DNA from: Saccoglossus kowalevskii
Lineage: Eukaryota; Hemichordata; Enteropneusta; Harrimaniidae
Assembly (NCBI RefSeq): GCF_000003605.2
Contig: NW_003134342.1
Location: 131,604-171,230, forward strand
Length of the DNA: 39,627 nucleotides
Direction: 5' to 3'
Shown: piece after piece, positions 1 to 11,300 of the stretch
Numbering within the stretch: the first letter of the stretch is position 1
Layout: every line of letters starts with the position of its first letter
Program-made: the position numbers and the translations under genes
The notes under the pieces: model-generated
What the model was told of the DNA's origin: nothing
The model's input: only the letters and a program-made list of their open reading frames with translations
Databases searched by the model: none

Positions 1-165
1 TGTCAATCTGGAACTACAGAAACCTTAACCTGTATAATCTCTAAATATGGTAGTACTATGCCTTTACATGTATATGGACATCGTCAATCTGGAACTACAG
101 AAACCATAACCTGTATAATCTCTAAATATGGTAGCACTAGGCCCTTGTATGGACAATGTATATAT
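1..165 (+). repeat. 82-bp tandem duplication in an intron
   Basis: Two copies of an about 82-bp unit lie head to tail: the word gtcaatctggaactacag begins at 2 and again at 84, and each copy continues through ctctaaatatggtag with a few substitutions. It lies upstream of the 3' splice site at 317-318, so it is most simply intronic. The first copy may extend beyond the left edge of the window. Confidence 0.7.
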
Positions 166-318
166 GGAAGAAACACCAGAAAGGCTGCATGATTTTCCTT
201 ATCAAATTTAACACGGTCCATGGCAACACAACATAATGCAGCATAATGCAATGTCAAAATACGAATACTGACATGTAATAAATATACTAAGTTATTTGCA
301 TAATGTTTGTTCAATCAG

Positions 319-471
319 GAAGAGCTGGATGGTCCTCCATTTCAGACGTCAGATATTCAGGTAGAAGCGGACAAGGGAGAGATTGTGGCCTGGAATAATG
401 TGATGTTTACAACAAAATCAACAGCACTAGAAGGACATATAGCAGGACGATTTGTTGATATGTCGGCATAG
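319..471 (+). CDS. Terminal coding exon of an unidentified gene (3' end only)
   Basis: A pyrimidine-rich stretch ending in tcaatcag (AG at 317-318) precedes an open frame of 50 codons that ends in TAG at 469-471. The frame is closed upstream by TAA at 301-303, so this looks like the last exon of a plus-strand gene whose other exons lie left of the window. The peptide starts EELDGPPFQTSDIQ, has the middle part EIVAWNNVMFTTKS and ends GRFVDMSA. It has balanced composition and coding-like codon use, unlike the flanking AT-rich DNA. The phase is most likely 0 but cannot be proven without the previous exon. I do not recognise the family. The gene is convergent with ISCA1. It could also be a degraded pseudogene exon, but there is no internal stop. 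Confidence 0.5.
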   Translation, partial: EELDGPPFQTSDIQVEADKGEIVAWNNVMFTTKSTALEGHIAGRFVDMSA

Positions 472-3400
472 AAGCAGCCAAATCAGAATGCACAACTATA
501 CACTTTTTACTATTTTTTTTAAAATTGTGATTGCTTTCTTTAATTAGTTTTTTTTTTTATGATTTATTTCAAGGGTGGGTATGTTTATTGTTGTTGGCCT
601 TTACCTGTAGCAACTGTTTCAATATTTGCCTCTGTTGCATAGTGTAACTACACTCTATACAACTAAATGAGCTAATCAAAGATGAATTTACCAATCACTG
701 ATTCCAAAAATCTGCTGAATTAAATTATCAAATTGTAACATGAACATAGAACCTATTGCAGGTGAATCCACGAATCGTGGAATGAATCAGTATGAACTTT
801 TTTATAGTGTTTTTTGCTTTAATTTCTCATACAAGGATTTCTTTTGTGATGTGTTCCTGTGATAGCTAGCCATCTATTCCTGGCTGCTTGTTTTTTTATA
901 TAATACAGAGACTTTTGTTTTGAAAATGTTTTAGCGCAAAAAGAAACGTTTTTTTAAAATTTTGTTGTGGACTGTGAGGGCGCTGCTCATTATTATGTTT
1001 CTTACATGTGAGGGCGCTTTACACTGGAATAAGTTGATGGAATATGTTATGATACTTGAGTTATTTTAAAATGAATGAAACTTTCTTAGTCAACTTTATT
1101 GCTTCCAAAATAACACCTAATTATCAAATCACGGCAGTCTCTACTGACAATACTGTTCACTCTATCTTTGAGTGTTTGTTGTCAGAAGTTTACATATGTT
1201 AAATTATTCGCTTGGTTTCAATTGGGAAACATTTGCTGATAAGTTGAACAAGTCAAATTACAATCGAACTCAATCTTTTACCAAAAATTCAATGAATTTA
1301 CACTTAAAAATCAATGAACAGTATATTTGATGTAAGTATTTGAAGTCATGTTTTGCATTACACTAGTAAGTGATGTCAAACCAATAATTTTCTTATAGAA
1401 TCCATGAAAAAAGCAAAGCATGTTTGTACCAAAGATTTCACTGGTTAATGGGTGGCTGACACAAACCTCCCTTAAACTGATGCCTCTGTAGACAGTGTAA
1501 TAAATTTAGGGTCGTACCAATTAAATATGCAGGATCATTGGGTAAATATTGTAGAGAATACATGACAAGTTCCATCAACCTATTTCGTCCTTGTGTGTGT
1601 ATGTGTGTGGGTATGTATGTGTTTTAAATATCACTAATAGCTGTATGGTCATGAATGACTACTTCGTTTTAGAAGCGTCTTATTCCACTCATACAATGTG
1701 TGCCTTAATTTTTAAACCATTGTTACAATAATACTGTAAATATGTGTGTAATAAGATTTATGACTTATTTTGGTCACGTGTGTATTTTATTGAAAAGAAA
1801 CTGATGATCAGTTCTTATTTTAGCTTCTTGTACTGATGGGTGAAAAGTTTGCTATGTTGCAATCATTTGGTTATGTTGATTTGAAGCAATATGCGTTCGT
1901 TTCCATGGTACCTGAATTTGTAATACCCAGCTACTCTCTATTGTGAATTATTTTCAAAGCACATACCGTAAATGTCTCAGCAGTGGCTGGGATCTGTGCT
2001 CTTTAGAGTTGACCTCTAATACATTTGCACATAAGAAATGTTTTGTTTTTGTTGTTGCAATTATCACATGCGTAGTGTATTACTTGGACGTAATACAGGG
2101 CAGATAAAAAACAACAAAGTGACATCACATATTGTCATTGTCCATGCTGCCTGAAGGTTAGCCAGAGCTAATAATGGCAAGCTCGAGTGTGAGTTTTCAG
2201 TCGTAATAAAAAACAAACAAATCCAAGCAAATTGGAGCTAATATCTCGAATATGCAGATTCGCCACACAGCATATGTAAGGCATGAAATAGAACACTGTT
2301 GTGTCAACAAATTAGCATACGAGGCACATGCAATGACATATTTGTTTTCATTGTCCCTTCAGCAATAGATAGTCCCACTGTCTACACTCAGTGAGGTTAA
2401 TATGAATGTGATAAATTTATAATCCCATGATATTTTTTCATAGAACACTTTCGTGATTACCACCAGAGTAGCATTAATCCTCACATGAAATACAAATTGA
2501 TACAATACTTTGCCGGTAATCCCTTGAAAGTCAACCTAATGAAACATATCAAGGGATTATATATGATTACCACTATGAATAAAAAGCATATGTTTTTCAG
2601 AGATTACATTTAATAACCAGCAAGTGCCTAAAATATCAGTTAAAAAGTAAATATTTTTTTGCATAACTGAGTGAAAATTTACTGTTTGCCCTTTTTTGCT
2701 GTTTAATGAATATTTATGAGCATGTTACATGAATATTCATATGCCTGTTCTCATGAATATTCATATGCCTGTTCTCATGAATATTCATCAGCATGTTCTC
2801 ATGAATATTCACAAGCATGAGTTTGGCTTTTTCCCTGTACAGCTTTGACGAGTAATAATAAATCTGGATTTATCTATGCAAATACCCATATGTATGGGTT
2901 TGTAAATTTTAAAATATATTTCTGAAAAGCTGATTTCTTTTCAGTGGTATCCAAATGAGTTGATTGTGTTTATTATATTGCTTTTTATAAGGAGAAACAG
3001 CCTATGGCAAAATTAATTTGTACAGTTTTACAAATCAGCCAGCTGAATTGACTTTGACCTGTGTATAGTACGATTAAATCTAAATCCATCAAATTTATGC
3101 AACAGTTGAGTTGCAATCTGGGAAAGTTAGTGATGTCACAATTGATGTTTGAATTCTGTGTAAACATGTGTTGTATACATTGTGTGTGATATGGGTCCCA
3201 CGTGACAGATACAACATTGTTTACATGAAGTACATGCAGCACAACAACTGGCAGTTCAAAGTCACTATGATTGCAGCCATGTTAGAAACCAGTAACACAG
3301 ACTAGCTTCCATATATGATACACAACATTACATGGCTATTCTCAGTATCTCCAGTATGGTCACGTACAATTTTGTCGTACATTTTCACCTCCGTTTCCTG

Positions 3401-4093
3401 CATTGCTTCATGGGAAAAAATCATCAGAAAATGATGAAAACAAATATTTTTTGGCTAAATCACAAGACACGGAACAGCAGACATACTGGTAGCTTTGTTT
3501 GCATTATGACTGATTAGTGTTTTCCCTGCATTTCCCCATTCCAGGTTTTATTTCGTGTTGTAAAATAAAAATGTGTCAATCCAGGTGGTTGAGATTGAAT
3601 CAAAGATATTTGAGATACTGAGAATTACTATGTGGCATCACTAGCATTATAGGGACATGTCATTTTACAAAAAAATTAAAATTTTAAGTCATGCTTTCTG
3701 TAGTACAGCTTTCAATATAAGCTAACACTATTTTTATAGACTAAGCAAACTGCCAATAACCACATTGGACTAAAAACTGTATGTGGTTGTCATCGTTTAG
3801 TTATTTTGAAAATATAATGACTATTGTGTATTAACCAAATAGTGTGCATATACATTATTAAACCAGTCTTACCAGTCATGGACGATGATTCTTATTATGT
3901 AATTATTTTACTTGTCTTTGGATTAACATCGTGTGAAGAAACGTGTGATTAAAACAGGAGTGTTCAAAAGTATATATCTGTTGTTTTTAATTGTTTATAT
4001 CCTATAACATAAAGTGCTAAAATTGCACATCATATGTTTGTGTAAAATGTACGAGTCGAACAGGAAGCAGTGTGATGACTAGCACTTTAAAGG
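472..4093. other. 3'-UTR and intergenic DNA
   Basis: No open frame with coding character is visible. The first part is presumably the 3' UTR of the gene ending at 471: an ATTAAA lies near 719 and an AATAAA at 1499-1504, either of which could direct polyadenylation. Local features are a TG-rich stretch near 1590-1625 and the 24-bp minisatellite annotated separately. The short open frames in this stretch (for example 3332-3517) look like chance frames in AT-rich DNA. Confidence 0.5.
2706..2821. repeat. 24-bp minisatellite carrying the palindrome ATGAATATTCAT
   Basis: About five head-to-tail copies of a 24-bp unit are present. Each carries the perfect palindrome atgaatattcat or a one- or two-base variant, followed by a spacer such as atgcctgttctc or cagcatgttctc. 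The first and last copies are the most diverged, as expected for an array mutating from its edges. The array lies in AT-rich intergenic DNA, outside any gene I can support. Confidence 0.85.
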
Positions 4094-4300
4094 TACTGTA
4101 AAATGCTTTATTTTCGCTTGCAATTCATTTTTGCTATTTTCGCTGAAGGGGTGATTCAGTGAAAAGTAAAATCCAGCAAATAAGCCTTCCTATATTTTAC
4201 ATTCAATATGTCAAAAAACAGTGAAAATAAATTCTACACAAAACACCCCAAAAGTCTTTTCAGTGAAAATTAATTTTAGCTAAAATAAAATATTTCAGTA
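4094..4300. mobile_element. Palindromic MITE, TACTGTAAAATA family, copy 1
   Basis: The left end reads tactgtaaaatgctttattt and the right end is its diverged inverse, ending in atttcagta. The inner arms repeat ttttcgctg-type words in opposite orientation (ttcgctgaagg on one side, cagtgaaaa on the other), so the whole 207 bp can fold into an imperfect hairpin. Two further copies are at 5420-5611 and 10637-10838. It encodes nothing and is therefore a non-autonomous element. Its transposase superfamily cannot be assigned from these copies. Confidence 0.75.
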
Positions 4301-5419
4301 CACACAAATTTACTGTGAAAATATGCATAAGTTGTTTGGTAGTCTTGTGCCCAACGATCATTGACTTGGCGACACCAACCTTTTTGCTTGCCCATAATGT
4401 TAATGAAGGGCGAGGTATAGCAGAAACTTTGTTGTTCAGTTGTTGATAATTACGCATGCATCTGGATAACTTGAGTAATTTTAATCCAAACAATGGTTTG
4501 GTGAATTTTGTAATAACAATTTTTCATTTCCTTATTCAACCATTATTCTCACATATTAGCCATCATGTGTGCTTACATTGACCTTCTCAAGTTTATTCAT
4601 TTTATGATTTTGGATTAGCTCTTGATGAAATGGAAAAAAAACATACAAAAGACAAGATATGTCATATTTTCAAAGAAGGCCAACAAACTGTAAGGTAACC
4701 AGAGTTTAACTGTTTTCCATCCAAAGACGAGTATACTTTATGACCACAGGTAACTAGACATTCTAGACTTAATGGTTGCTAAGTAATAGAACATGTCAGT
4801 TTTGAATGGAAATGGTAACAATATGATACAAGCATTTCAAGTACAATATTTGTTTTAGACAACTTAACAGCACAATTAATGAAAAATATTTTTGCCCGAT
4901 ACCATGACACACACAAAATGGGTTTTGTTGGGCGAGACTATTAGACACATGCTTCTGTATTTCTTGAGGTCATAATTTCCTGAACGGTAGCCACCAAAAT
5001 CACTGAATCATGTTGCAAGTATAACCAGATTAGTGGCTAGATGTAGTTGTTCCGACACTTGGATGTCAGGGCAAAAGTGGTAGTCTGACACTATACGATT
5101 GGGACCACATCACTTGCTGTGCCAGTGGGTGCACAAAATAATAAGACTGACGTCTTGTTCATCACATTTTAAACAGGCGTGAAATTATCTTATTTGTTTT
5201 GGTTAGATTAAATAATACCAATTCAAACTATTACAACTTAAAACAATTTATTCAACTTTCCATTCAATTTTTTGCAAATAATGTCATTTAGATTTCAAAG
5301 CTCGTATATATTTACCAATACAATGAACATATAAACATAACATACAGTATCCTTTACAAAATACATAGAAAATGAGACTAAGTCAGCTATGCCAAAAATG
5401 ACCTATTTAGGGCCACATA
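4301..5419. other. Intergenic DNA without recognisable features
   Basis: AT-rich, no coding-like frame on either strand and no repeat beyond short homopolymers. It separates MITE copies 1 and 2. Confidence 0.5.
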
Positions 5420-5611
5420 TACTGTTGAATATTTTATTTTAGCTGGAATTTATTTTCACTGAATAGACTTTTTCATTTTCACTGATTTTTAAAGAGTGAA
5501 AAGTAAAATATATAAAAAAAAAAAAAAAAAGTATATTCGCTGGATTTTATTTTTACTGAATCATTGCTTCAGCGAAAATTTATTCCAAACGAAAGTAAAG
5601 TATTCTACAGT
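5420..5611. mobile_element. Palindromic MITE, TACTGTAAAATA family, copy 2
   Basis: The left terminus tactgttgaatattttattt pairs with the right terminus, whose reverse complement is tactgtagaatactttactt. Internal arms with ttcactgaa and ttcagcgaaaa words are also inverted, and the centre carries an A-run of about 17 bases near 5513-5530. Same family as the elements at 4094-4300 and 10637-10838. Non-coding. Confidence 0.8.
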
Positions 5612-6113
5612 ATATTGTAAGGCTTATTATGCAAAACAATGAATATTCATTCTTTGAACGTGTTAATAAATAAAGTACTTTGCTACTATATGTGAGGTTT
5701 TATTTTCGCTGATAAACAAAATCTGCAAATATAAACACAAGCGAACATGTAAAATTACAATATAACTCATTGTTTTACTGAAAAATCTGAGAATTTGATC
5801 AAGACACTGAAAAACAACATGTGTACATAGAATGTTCCCTTCGCATTCAAGTCATAAAGTAACATGGAATTTATTTATAAATTACTGTAAAATAATTTTT
5901 TTGAGTGGCTACAAGACTCTTCACTATGAACATTACTTTATGTTACAGTGGGTGGCACCAATCGCATTTCATCATATCCAGGTCTCAAAAAAAAGTACCT
6001 ACTATTTTCCAAATTGACTAGAATTAAAAAACTTTTAAATTTGGTATGACCACAGTACTGTCTTGGTGGCTACTTTGCGAAACTCTTGGCAAAGCTTTAT
6101 GAATACATTATGT
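5612..6113. other. Intergenic DNA; degenerate MITE-like remnant
   Basis: Around 5693-5760 words such as ttttattttcgctgataaac and its partial inverse acaagcgaac resemble the nearby palindromic MITE family, suggesting an old solo or rearranged copy. Otherwise nothing is visible; the open frame at 5832-6017 has no coding character. Confidence 0.35.
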
Positions 6114-6699
6114 GTCACAAGTTTCTGGACATCAATGCTAATGAGGACACTCAGAATGATACATGCCACAAGTGCCTAGACATCACTGCTACTGAGATCA
6201 CTCAAAATGCCACAAGTGCCTTGACATCATTGCTAATGAGGTCACGCAAAATGATACATTGATACTGCCATAAGTGCCTAGACATCACTGCTACTGAGGT
6301 CACTCAGAATGATACATTGATACCTGCCACAAGTGCCTAGACATCACTGCTACTGAGGTCACTCAGAATGATACATTGATACCTGCCACAGGTGCCTAGA
6401 CATCACTGCTACTGAGGTCACTCAGAATGATACATTGATACCTGCCACAAGTGCCTAGACATCACTGCTAATGAGGTCACTCAGAATGATACATTGATAC
6501 CTGCCACAAGTGCCTAGACATCACTGCTACTGAGGTCACTCAGAATGATACATTGATACCTGCCACAAGTGCCTAGACATCACTGCTAATGAGGTCACTC
6601 AGAATGATACATTGATACCTGCCACAAGTGCCTAGACATCACTGCTACTGAGGTCACTCAGAATGATACATTGATACCTGCCACAAGTGCCTAGACATC
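6114..6699. repeat. 59-bp minisatellite array, about ten copies
   Basis: A 59-bp unit (tgccacaagtgcctagacat, then an actgct(a/c)ctgaggtcactcag core and an AT-rich tail) is repeated about ten times with no spacers. The first two copies are diverged and shortened; the rest are nearly identical. The last four full copies alternate between gctaatgag and gctactgag, which implies recent duplication of a 118-bp dimer. Units are directly adjacent, which excludes a CRISPR array. It lies in intergenic DNA 3' of ISCA1. Confidence 0.95.
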
Positions 6700-7205
6700 T
6701 ACTTGGTACCTAGACTACAGTGATTTCTGGATGATTTCAAATCATCATTACTCATCACAATCTTGACCATTCAGAGATCCTAAATGTGACAGTATACCCC
6801 GGTAGATACAGTAGCATTATCTACGATGCATGTCAGTGCGTTCACACTCTGCTACCCTAACATACCGGGTATAACACACTGGGTGATTTAACAAAGATAA
6901 AAAAAAAAATGAAGACTATCGGTACATTTCAAAACATGACTTACATAATCAGCTACCGGAAAGTATGAACTATAAAATACCTCGCGTAATACCCTGCCAT
7001 ATTCCGCATATCTACATTTTCCACATAGAAGCATATCAACAGTTTACTTGTGAGAGACAAGTTATCACGAATTGTAGCGATTTCCCTATGGCCCTAACGA
7101 CAAATGAAGTTGCAGTGGCATTCATAAAATTTTTCCTCACAACCATTTTTTTTATTCAGTGCACAGGCTTCAGCTAATCAAAGGTAACATATGCTCATTT
7201 CAGCT
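6700..7205. other. Intergenic DNA downstream of ISCA1
   Basis: No gene-like frame with support. The open frame at 6965-7177 (70 aa) has no recognisable content. Confidence 0.4.
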
Positions 7206-7211
7206 TTTATT
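7206..7211 (-). terminator. Candidate polyadenylation signal for ISCA1
   Basis: tttatt on the plus strand is AATAAA on the ISCA1 strand. Another AATAAA lies nearer the stop, at 7429-7434. Use of the distal one would give a 3' UTR of about 970 bases, of the proximal one about 750. Which is used cannot be told from sequence. Confidence 0.3.
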
Positions 7212-7726
7212 CTGACATATACTCAATGATCTAGATCTGGAAAGGCTCCTAAATTGTAAACTGATGGCTACAGATTGTTACAAAATATTAAAATTCTGAA
7301 ACAAAAATGAGATAAGTGAAAATATAAAAACAAGATGCTGACAATGTTGTGTTGCAACTCAGGGAATTATAATTGACAGCCATACTTTGTAAATAAGTGT
7401 GTTGGTAATGCTAGTAAACTTCTTATGTTTTATTCTATCACCTTTTTCTAAATTATTCTCTGCGACTTGTACAACAATTGTAACATAGCCTATCTCCAAG
7501 GTCTATGACTATACAGGCGTATGTACATGCCATTTCTCAATTACAAACGATCACCAAAATATAACTTTTTACAATGATGAATTCACAAATTATTGCTTAC
7601 ATGAAAACAAGTATGGGTATGCCAGGGTGACACTAGTTTTTAATTACCGGTAGATACAATGGAAGGTTCTCTTCCATAATATGTTGTGCACATGTGCAGT
7701 AAAATTTGAATTCAGATCTAACTGCC

Positions 7727-7894
7727 TTAACCCTCTGAACGCCAAGGTGACTTGAGTAAATCTTTTCAAATTTTTTCAAGAAATTGATCAAGATCTGCAA
7801 TGAATGGCTACGATTAACAAAGAAAATACACAGAAATGTACAAAATGGTGCACCAAGATTTTAGTGGAGAAAGATGTGGCGATCAAAGGGTTAG
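7727..7894. mobile_element. piggyBac-like TTAA MITE, about 168 bp
   Basis: The left end reads ttaaccctctgaacgcca; the reverse complement of the right end is ctaaccctttgatcgcca. This is an inverted repeat starting with CCC directly inside a TTAA (TTAG after decay on the right). TTAA target duplication with CCC-initial termini is the hallmark of the piggyBac superfamily; there is no transposase inside. It lies in the presumed 3'-UTR/downstream region of ISCA1. Confidence 0.65.
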
Positions 7895-8079
7895 GGGGTA
7901 CCATTTACTCCATGACTACAACAATATAAGTGAACTAAACAGTGACGTACTCATTTGCATGTCCTAATAAATTAATCTCACAACATGCATAATTTTAATC
8001 AATCAAAATGTATACTCAGAAATGTAAATACAGCGTTCTGATCAACAAACCCTGCGTTCCAAAATTGAATCTTTTTCGA

Positions 8080-8141
8080 TGTATTCAAGATTCTTCATTG
8101 TGTATTCAAGATTTCTTGTGGTGTACTCAAGATTCCTTGAT
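8080..8141. repeat. Short tandem repeat, about 21-bp unit, three copies
   Basis: Three copies of a unit like gtgtattcaagattcttg occur in a row with small changes (attcaaga, attcaaga, actcaaga). It lies just downstream of the ISCA1 stop codon, within its likely 3' UTR. Confidence 0.6.
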
Positions 8142-8179
8142 TCCTCTATGACAACACCACTGTCTATAGTCACAATAAT

Positions 8180-8328
8180 CTAGACATTAAAACTCTCTCC
8201 ACATCCGCACGTTCCTTTGATGTTTGGATTTGTAAATACAAATTCTGAGCTCAGTTTATTTTCAACAAAGTCCATCTCGGTTCCTAGTAATGTTAGCTGG
8301 GCCTTGGAATCAATGTACACCTTAGCAC
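8180..8328 (-). CDS. ISCA1: ISCA1 coding exon 3 (residues 82-130 and stop)
   Basis: The acceptor is tttcag with AG at 8330-8329. The exon completes Gly82 and encodes AKVYIDSKAQLTLLGTEMDF and onward to GTCGCGESFNV, with TAG at 8182-8180. It holds cysteines 122 and 124 of the C-terminal CxC motif that ligates the cluster. Confidence 0.97.
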
Positions 8329-11300
8329 CTGAAATAAGAAAAATAACAAATTCCTTTTATTATTATTACAAGTTAAGGAAGTGGTTGTCAATGAAAACCT
8401 GCAATATATGCTATGTTTAGGTTACGACTAACAAGATCTTGGCACGAGCTGAAATTTTATAATCCTTTGCGTTTACAGAGGGATAACGACAATTGCGTTT
8501 ATGTTAGTCAGGACCCACGCCTTCATTCTTCGATCTGTTATTTGAAGGTTCCGAGTCTCGGCACTGAACACCACTATGAATTATTTATCTTAATTTATTT
8601 AATTACCTTGACCTTATTGTTAAAGAGATATGGTATCAACAGCAACAAAGTACATAAGAGCGAATCAAACTCACAGATTGAACAAACACATACAAAAATA
8701 TTTTGCAAAGGGTTAAGAATAAAATAGAATTTTTCAATATTATTATTATTATTAATTGAAATAACTATAAAGTGATGAGATTTTCTGGAATAGTTTTTCT
8801 TTAATTAATCTCTGTATTTTACATTCAGTCACAGAATAATATCCAGATTCCACCTTGATATGTTGTACACAGTGGACATTTTCTATAACATACAAGTAGT
8901 TTAGGCATCTTATATTTCATATATTCTATGCTAAGTTTATGTGTATTGATGTTTTGTTTTTTTTGTTATTGTGATGACATTTACATAGTGACTAGATTTT
9001 TTTGATGTTGCGAATATTTCTGAAGAATTTGAGTTTGCTATCAGACTCTTTCAAATCTATTATTTTCAATATTTTTGTAGTACCGGTAAGTCTTATTAAA
9101 AGTGATAAGAAATTTATTAAAATTGTTTTCCATATTGTCTGCCTAACTTTATAAGTGAGTAATCCAAGCCTAAATTGTATTTTTATATATTTTATGAATT
9201 ATAAGGAGATGACCTAGCCCCAGCTTGGAAGTAATATTGGATGGTTTACAACAGATAACTTTATGCAGTGTTCTCCACGAGGGGTTTAAGAGGGGCGCAG
9301 TTCCCCTCTTTAATTTATTTGCGCCCCTCTTCAATTTGTAGCGCCCCTCTATTTATCTTCAGCGCCCTCCTATGTTTTCGGTGGACAGCTGTTTTACCAG
9401 TCCCGGAAGATATCCCGACGACGTTATTAAGAGACCTTTGGCTGGTCCCCGCCTCTACGCGGGTCACGTGATCTGACGCACAGTTCAGCGAATGAGAGAC
9501 CTCTTATTAATTGACAGGCGATAAAACAAAGAACTAAGAGATAGGTAGTGGCATAGGTGACAACTAGGACAATGGATTGGGTGTCTGGGGAAACACTGGC
9601 TGAATAAATTAATAAAAAACAATGGCTAGAAGCGTGAAGTGATTGTCACAAGCATTGCGTTAATCACGCAATGGGAGAGTCAAAACAAGTTTGTTCATCA
9701 TTCCTGAATTAGCTAAGATACTTAAGAACAGAAGAACCAACAACAATTTATTGGTCAAATTGCTTGTTACTTGCCTTTTATTGGCGAAAAGTAAAAAAAA
9801 TCATCAAAAGAATCGCCAAAACAAAACGTACGGTAAACACTGAAACAACATGGATGACATGGTATCTGATTTGACCTTTGTCCTCAGTACCCATAACGCA
9901 ATCAATATAATGATCAATTTATTTACAGTCATCGGATTCAATTTTTTCTTTTTTCTTTTAAATGGTAATTTTGTTATGTGAAAATATTTTTCTTCTTATT
10001 ACTTGAGTTTTTCAACTATTACAATATGTCAGAGCATTTATAAAACTTATGAAAATGAAAATACTTGAAAGAAATTTAAAAGTAATGAATGAAAGGCTAG
10101 AATTTCACAACTTGTCCCATTACAGAGAATAAAATGGATATTCTTCATCTGTCATCAAGTGGTTTAATTTATTCATCAAAATAATTCAAGAACATTAATA
10201 TAGTACTTGTACACAGTATTTGAGGTTAATGTAAATACATGTATAAAAGTGCTATGAATTGTCTTTGAAATGTTTGATTGGTATGCTAATTATATGCAAA
10301 TTAGATATGCTAATTATATGCAAATTAGCACCCCTCTTTAAATTTTATTTGTGGAGAACACTGCTTATGTCTTTGGCAAAAGTGGAAGATATTGTGTTTT
10401 ATCAATACTGCTTGTATCACAACTTTCAAAAGCCCCTAAAATTTCAGTGAAGTAAATTAAAACTGGCAGAATAAACATGTCATAGACTGTAGAAGAGATT
10501 CTAGTGTTGTAGTTAAGTTAAAATTTTTGTATTACAAAAAGGCCATCTGTAATTGTATGTAATTACTGTCATCTCTATCTAAAGAATGCCACCATGCATG
10601 GTATATTGTTCTTGTTGAGTTAATATGGAGTATCGGTACTGTAAAATACTTTATTTTACCTGGAATTAATTTTTGCTGAAAAGACTTTTTGGGTATTTTG
10701 TATGGTATTATTTTCACTGACAAGTTAAATGTAAAATATTAGAAAAAAGTATATTCGTTGGTTTTTATTTTCATCAAATCATTCCTTTAGTGAAAATAGC
10801 GAAAATTTATTCCTAGCGAAAATAAAGTATATTACAGTGACTGAAAATCCATCTTTTGCATCTTTAGTTGATTTGTGTCTGGGAGAATTATGATTTCTCA
10901 AACTCACCATTTTGGATAACTTCCTCATCAAATTTCTGTTTCTCATATGCATAGTCCAGTGTATATGAGAGTCCATTGCAACCTCTTGTTTTAACTCCAA
11001 TTCGTACACCAAGTACTTGGGGTTTATCAGCCATCAGTGTCTTGATTTTAGTAGCCGCTGACTCTGTCTACGATAGAAATCAGTGAATATTTAATGAGAA
11101 ATGCAAATAGAATGAGATTCAAGATAATACTGTGCTGTAAGCAACGCAGATATGGTATATATACCAATACACAGTTCTGTATAGTCTTGGATACAATATG
11201 CATGCAGTACATCCAGATTCTGTGCTTTGATTCATTGGTCAATCTGCAGTCACATAGAGGTACTCAACCAATCAACAATTTGCTGAAGACTTGCACTAAA

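Larger units (their letters stand above)
8329..10907 (-). other. ISCA1: ISCA1 intron 2
   Basis: A 2579-bp phase 1 intron. About half of it is inserted mobile DNA: the hAT-like element at 9266-10363 and the palindromic MITE at 10637-10838. The open frames on either strand here (such as 8413-8727) show no family resemblance. Confidence 0.85.

Noticed and set aside
6114-6699. Possible CRISPR-like array
   Set aside because: The 59-bp units abut with no unique spacers and the setting is an animal genome; this is a minisatellite.
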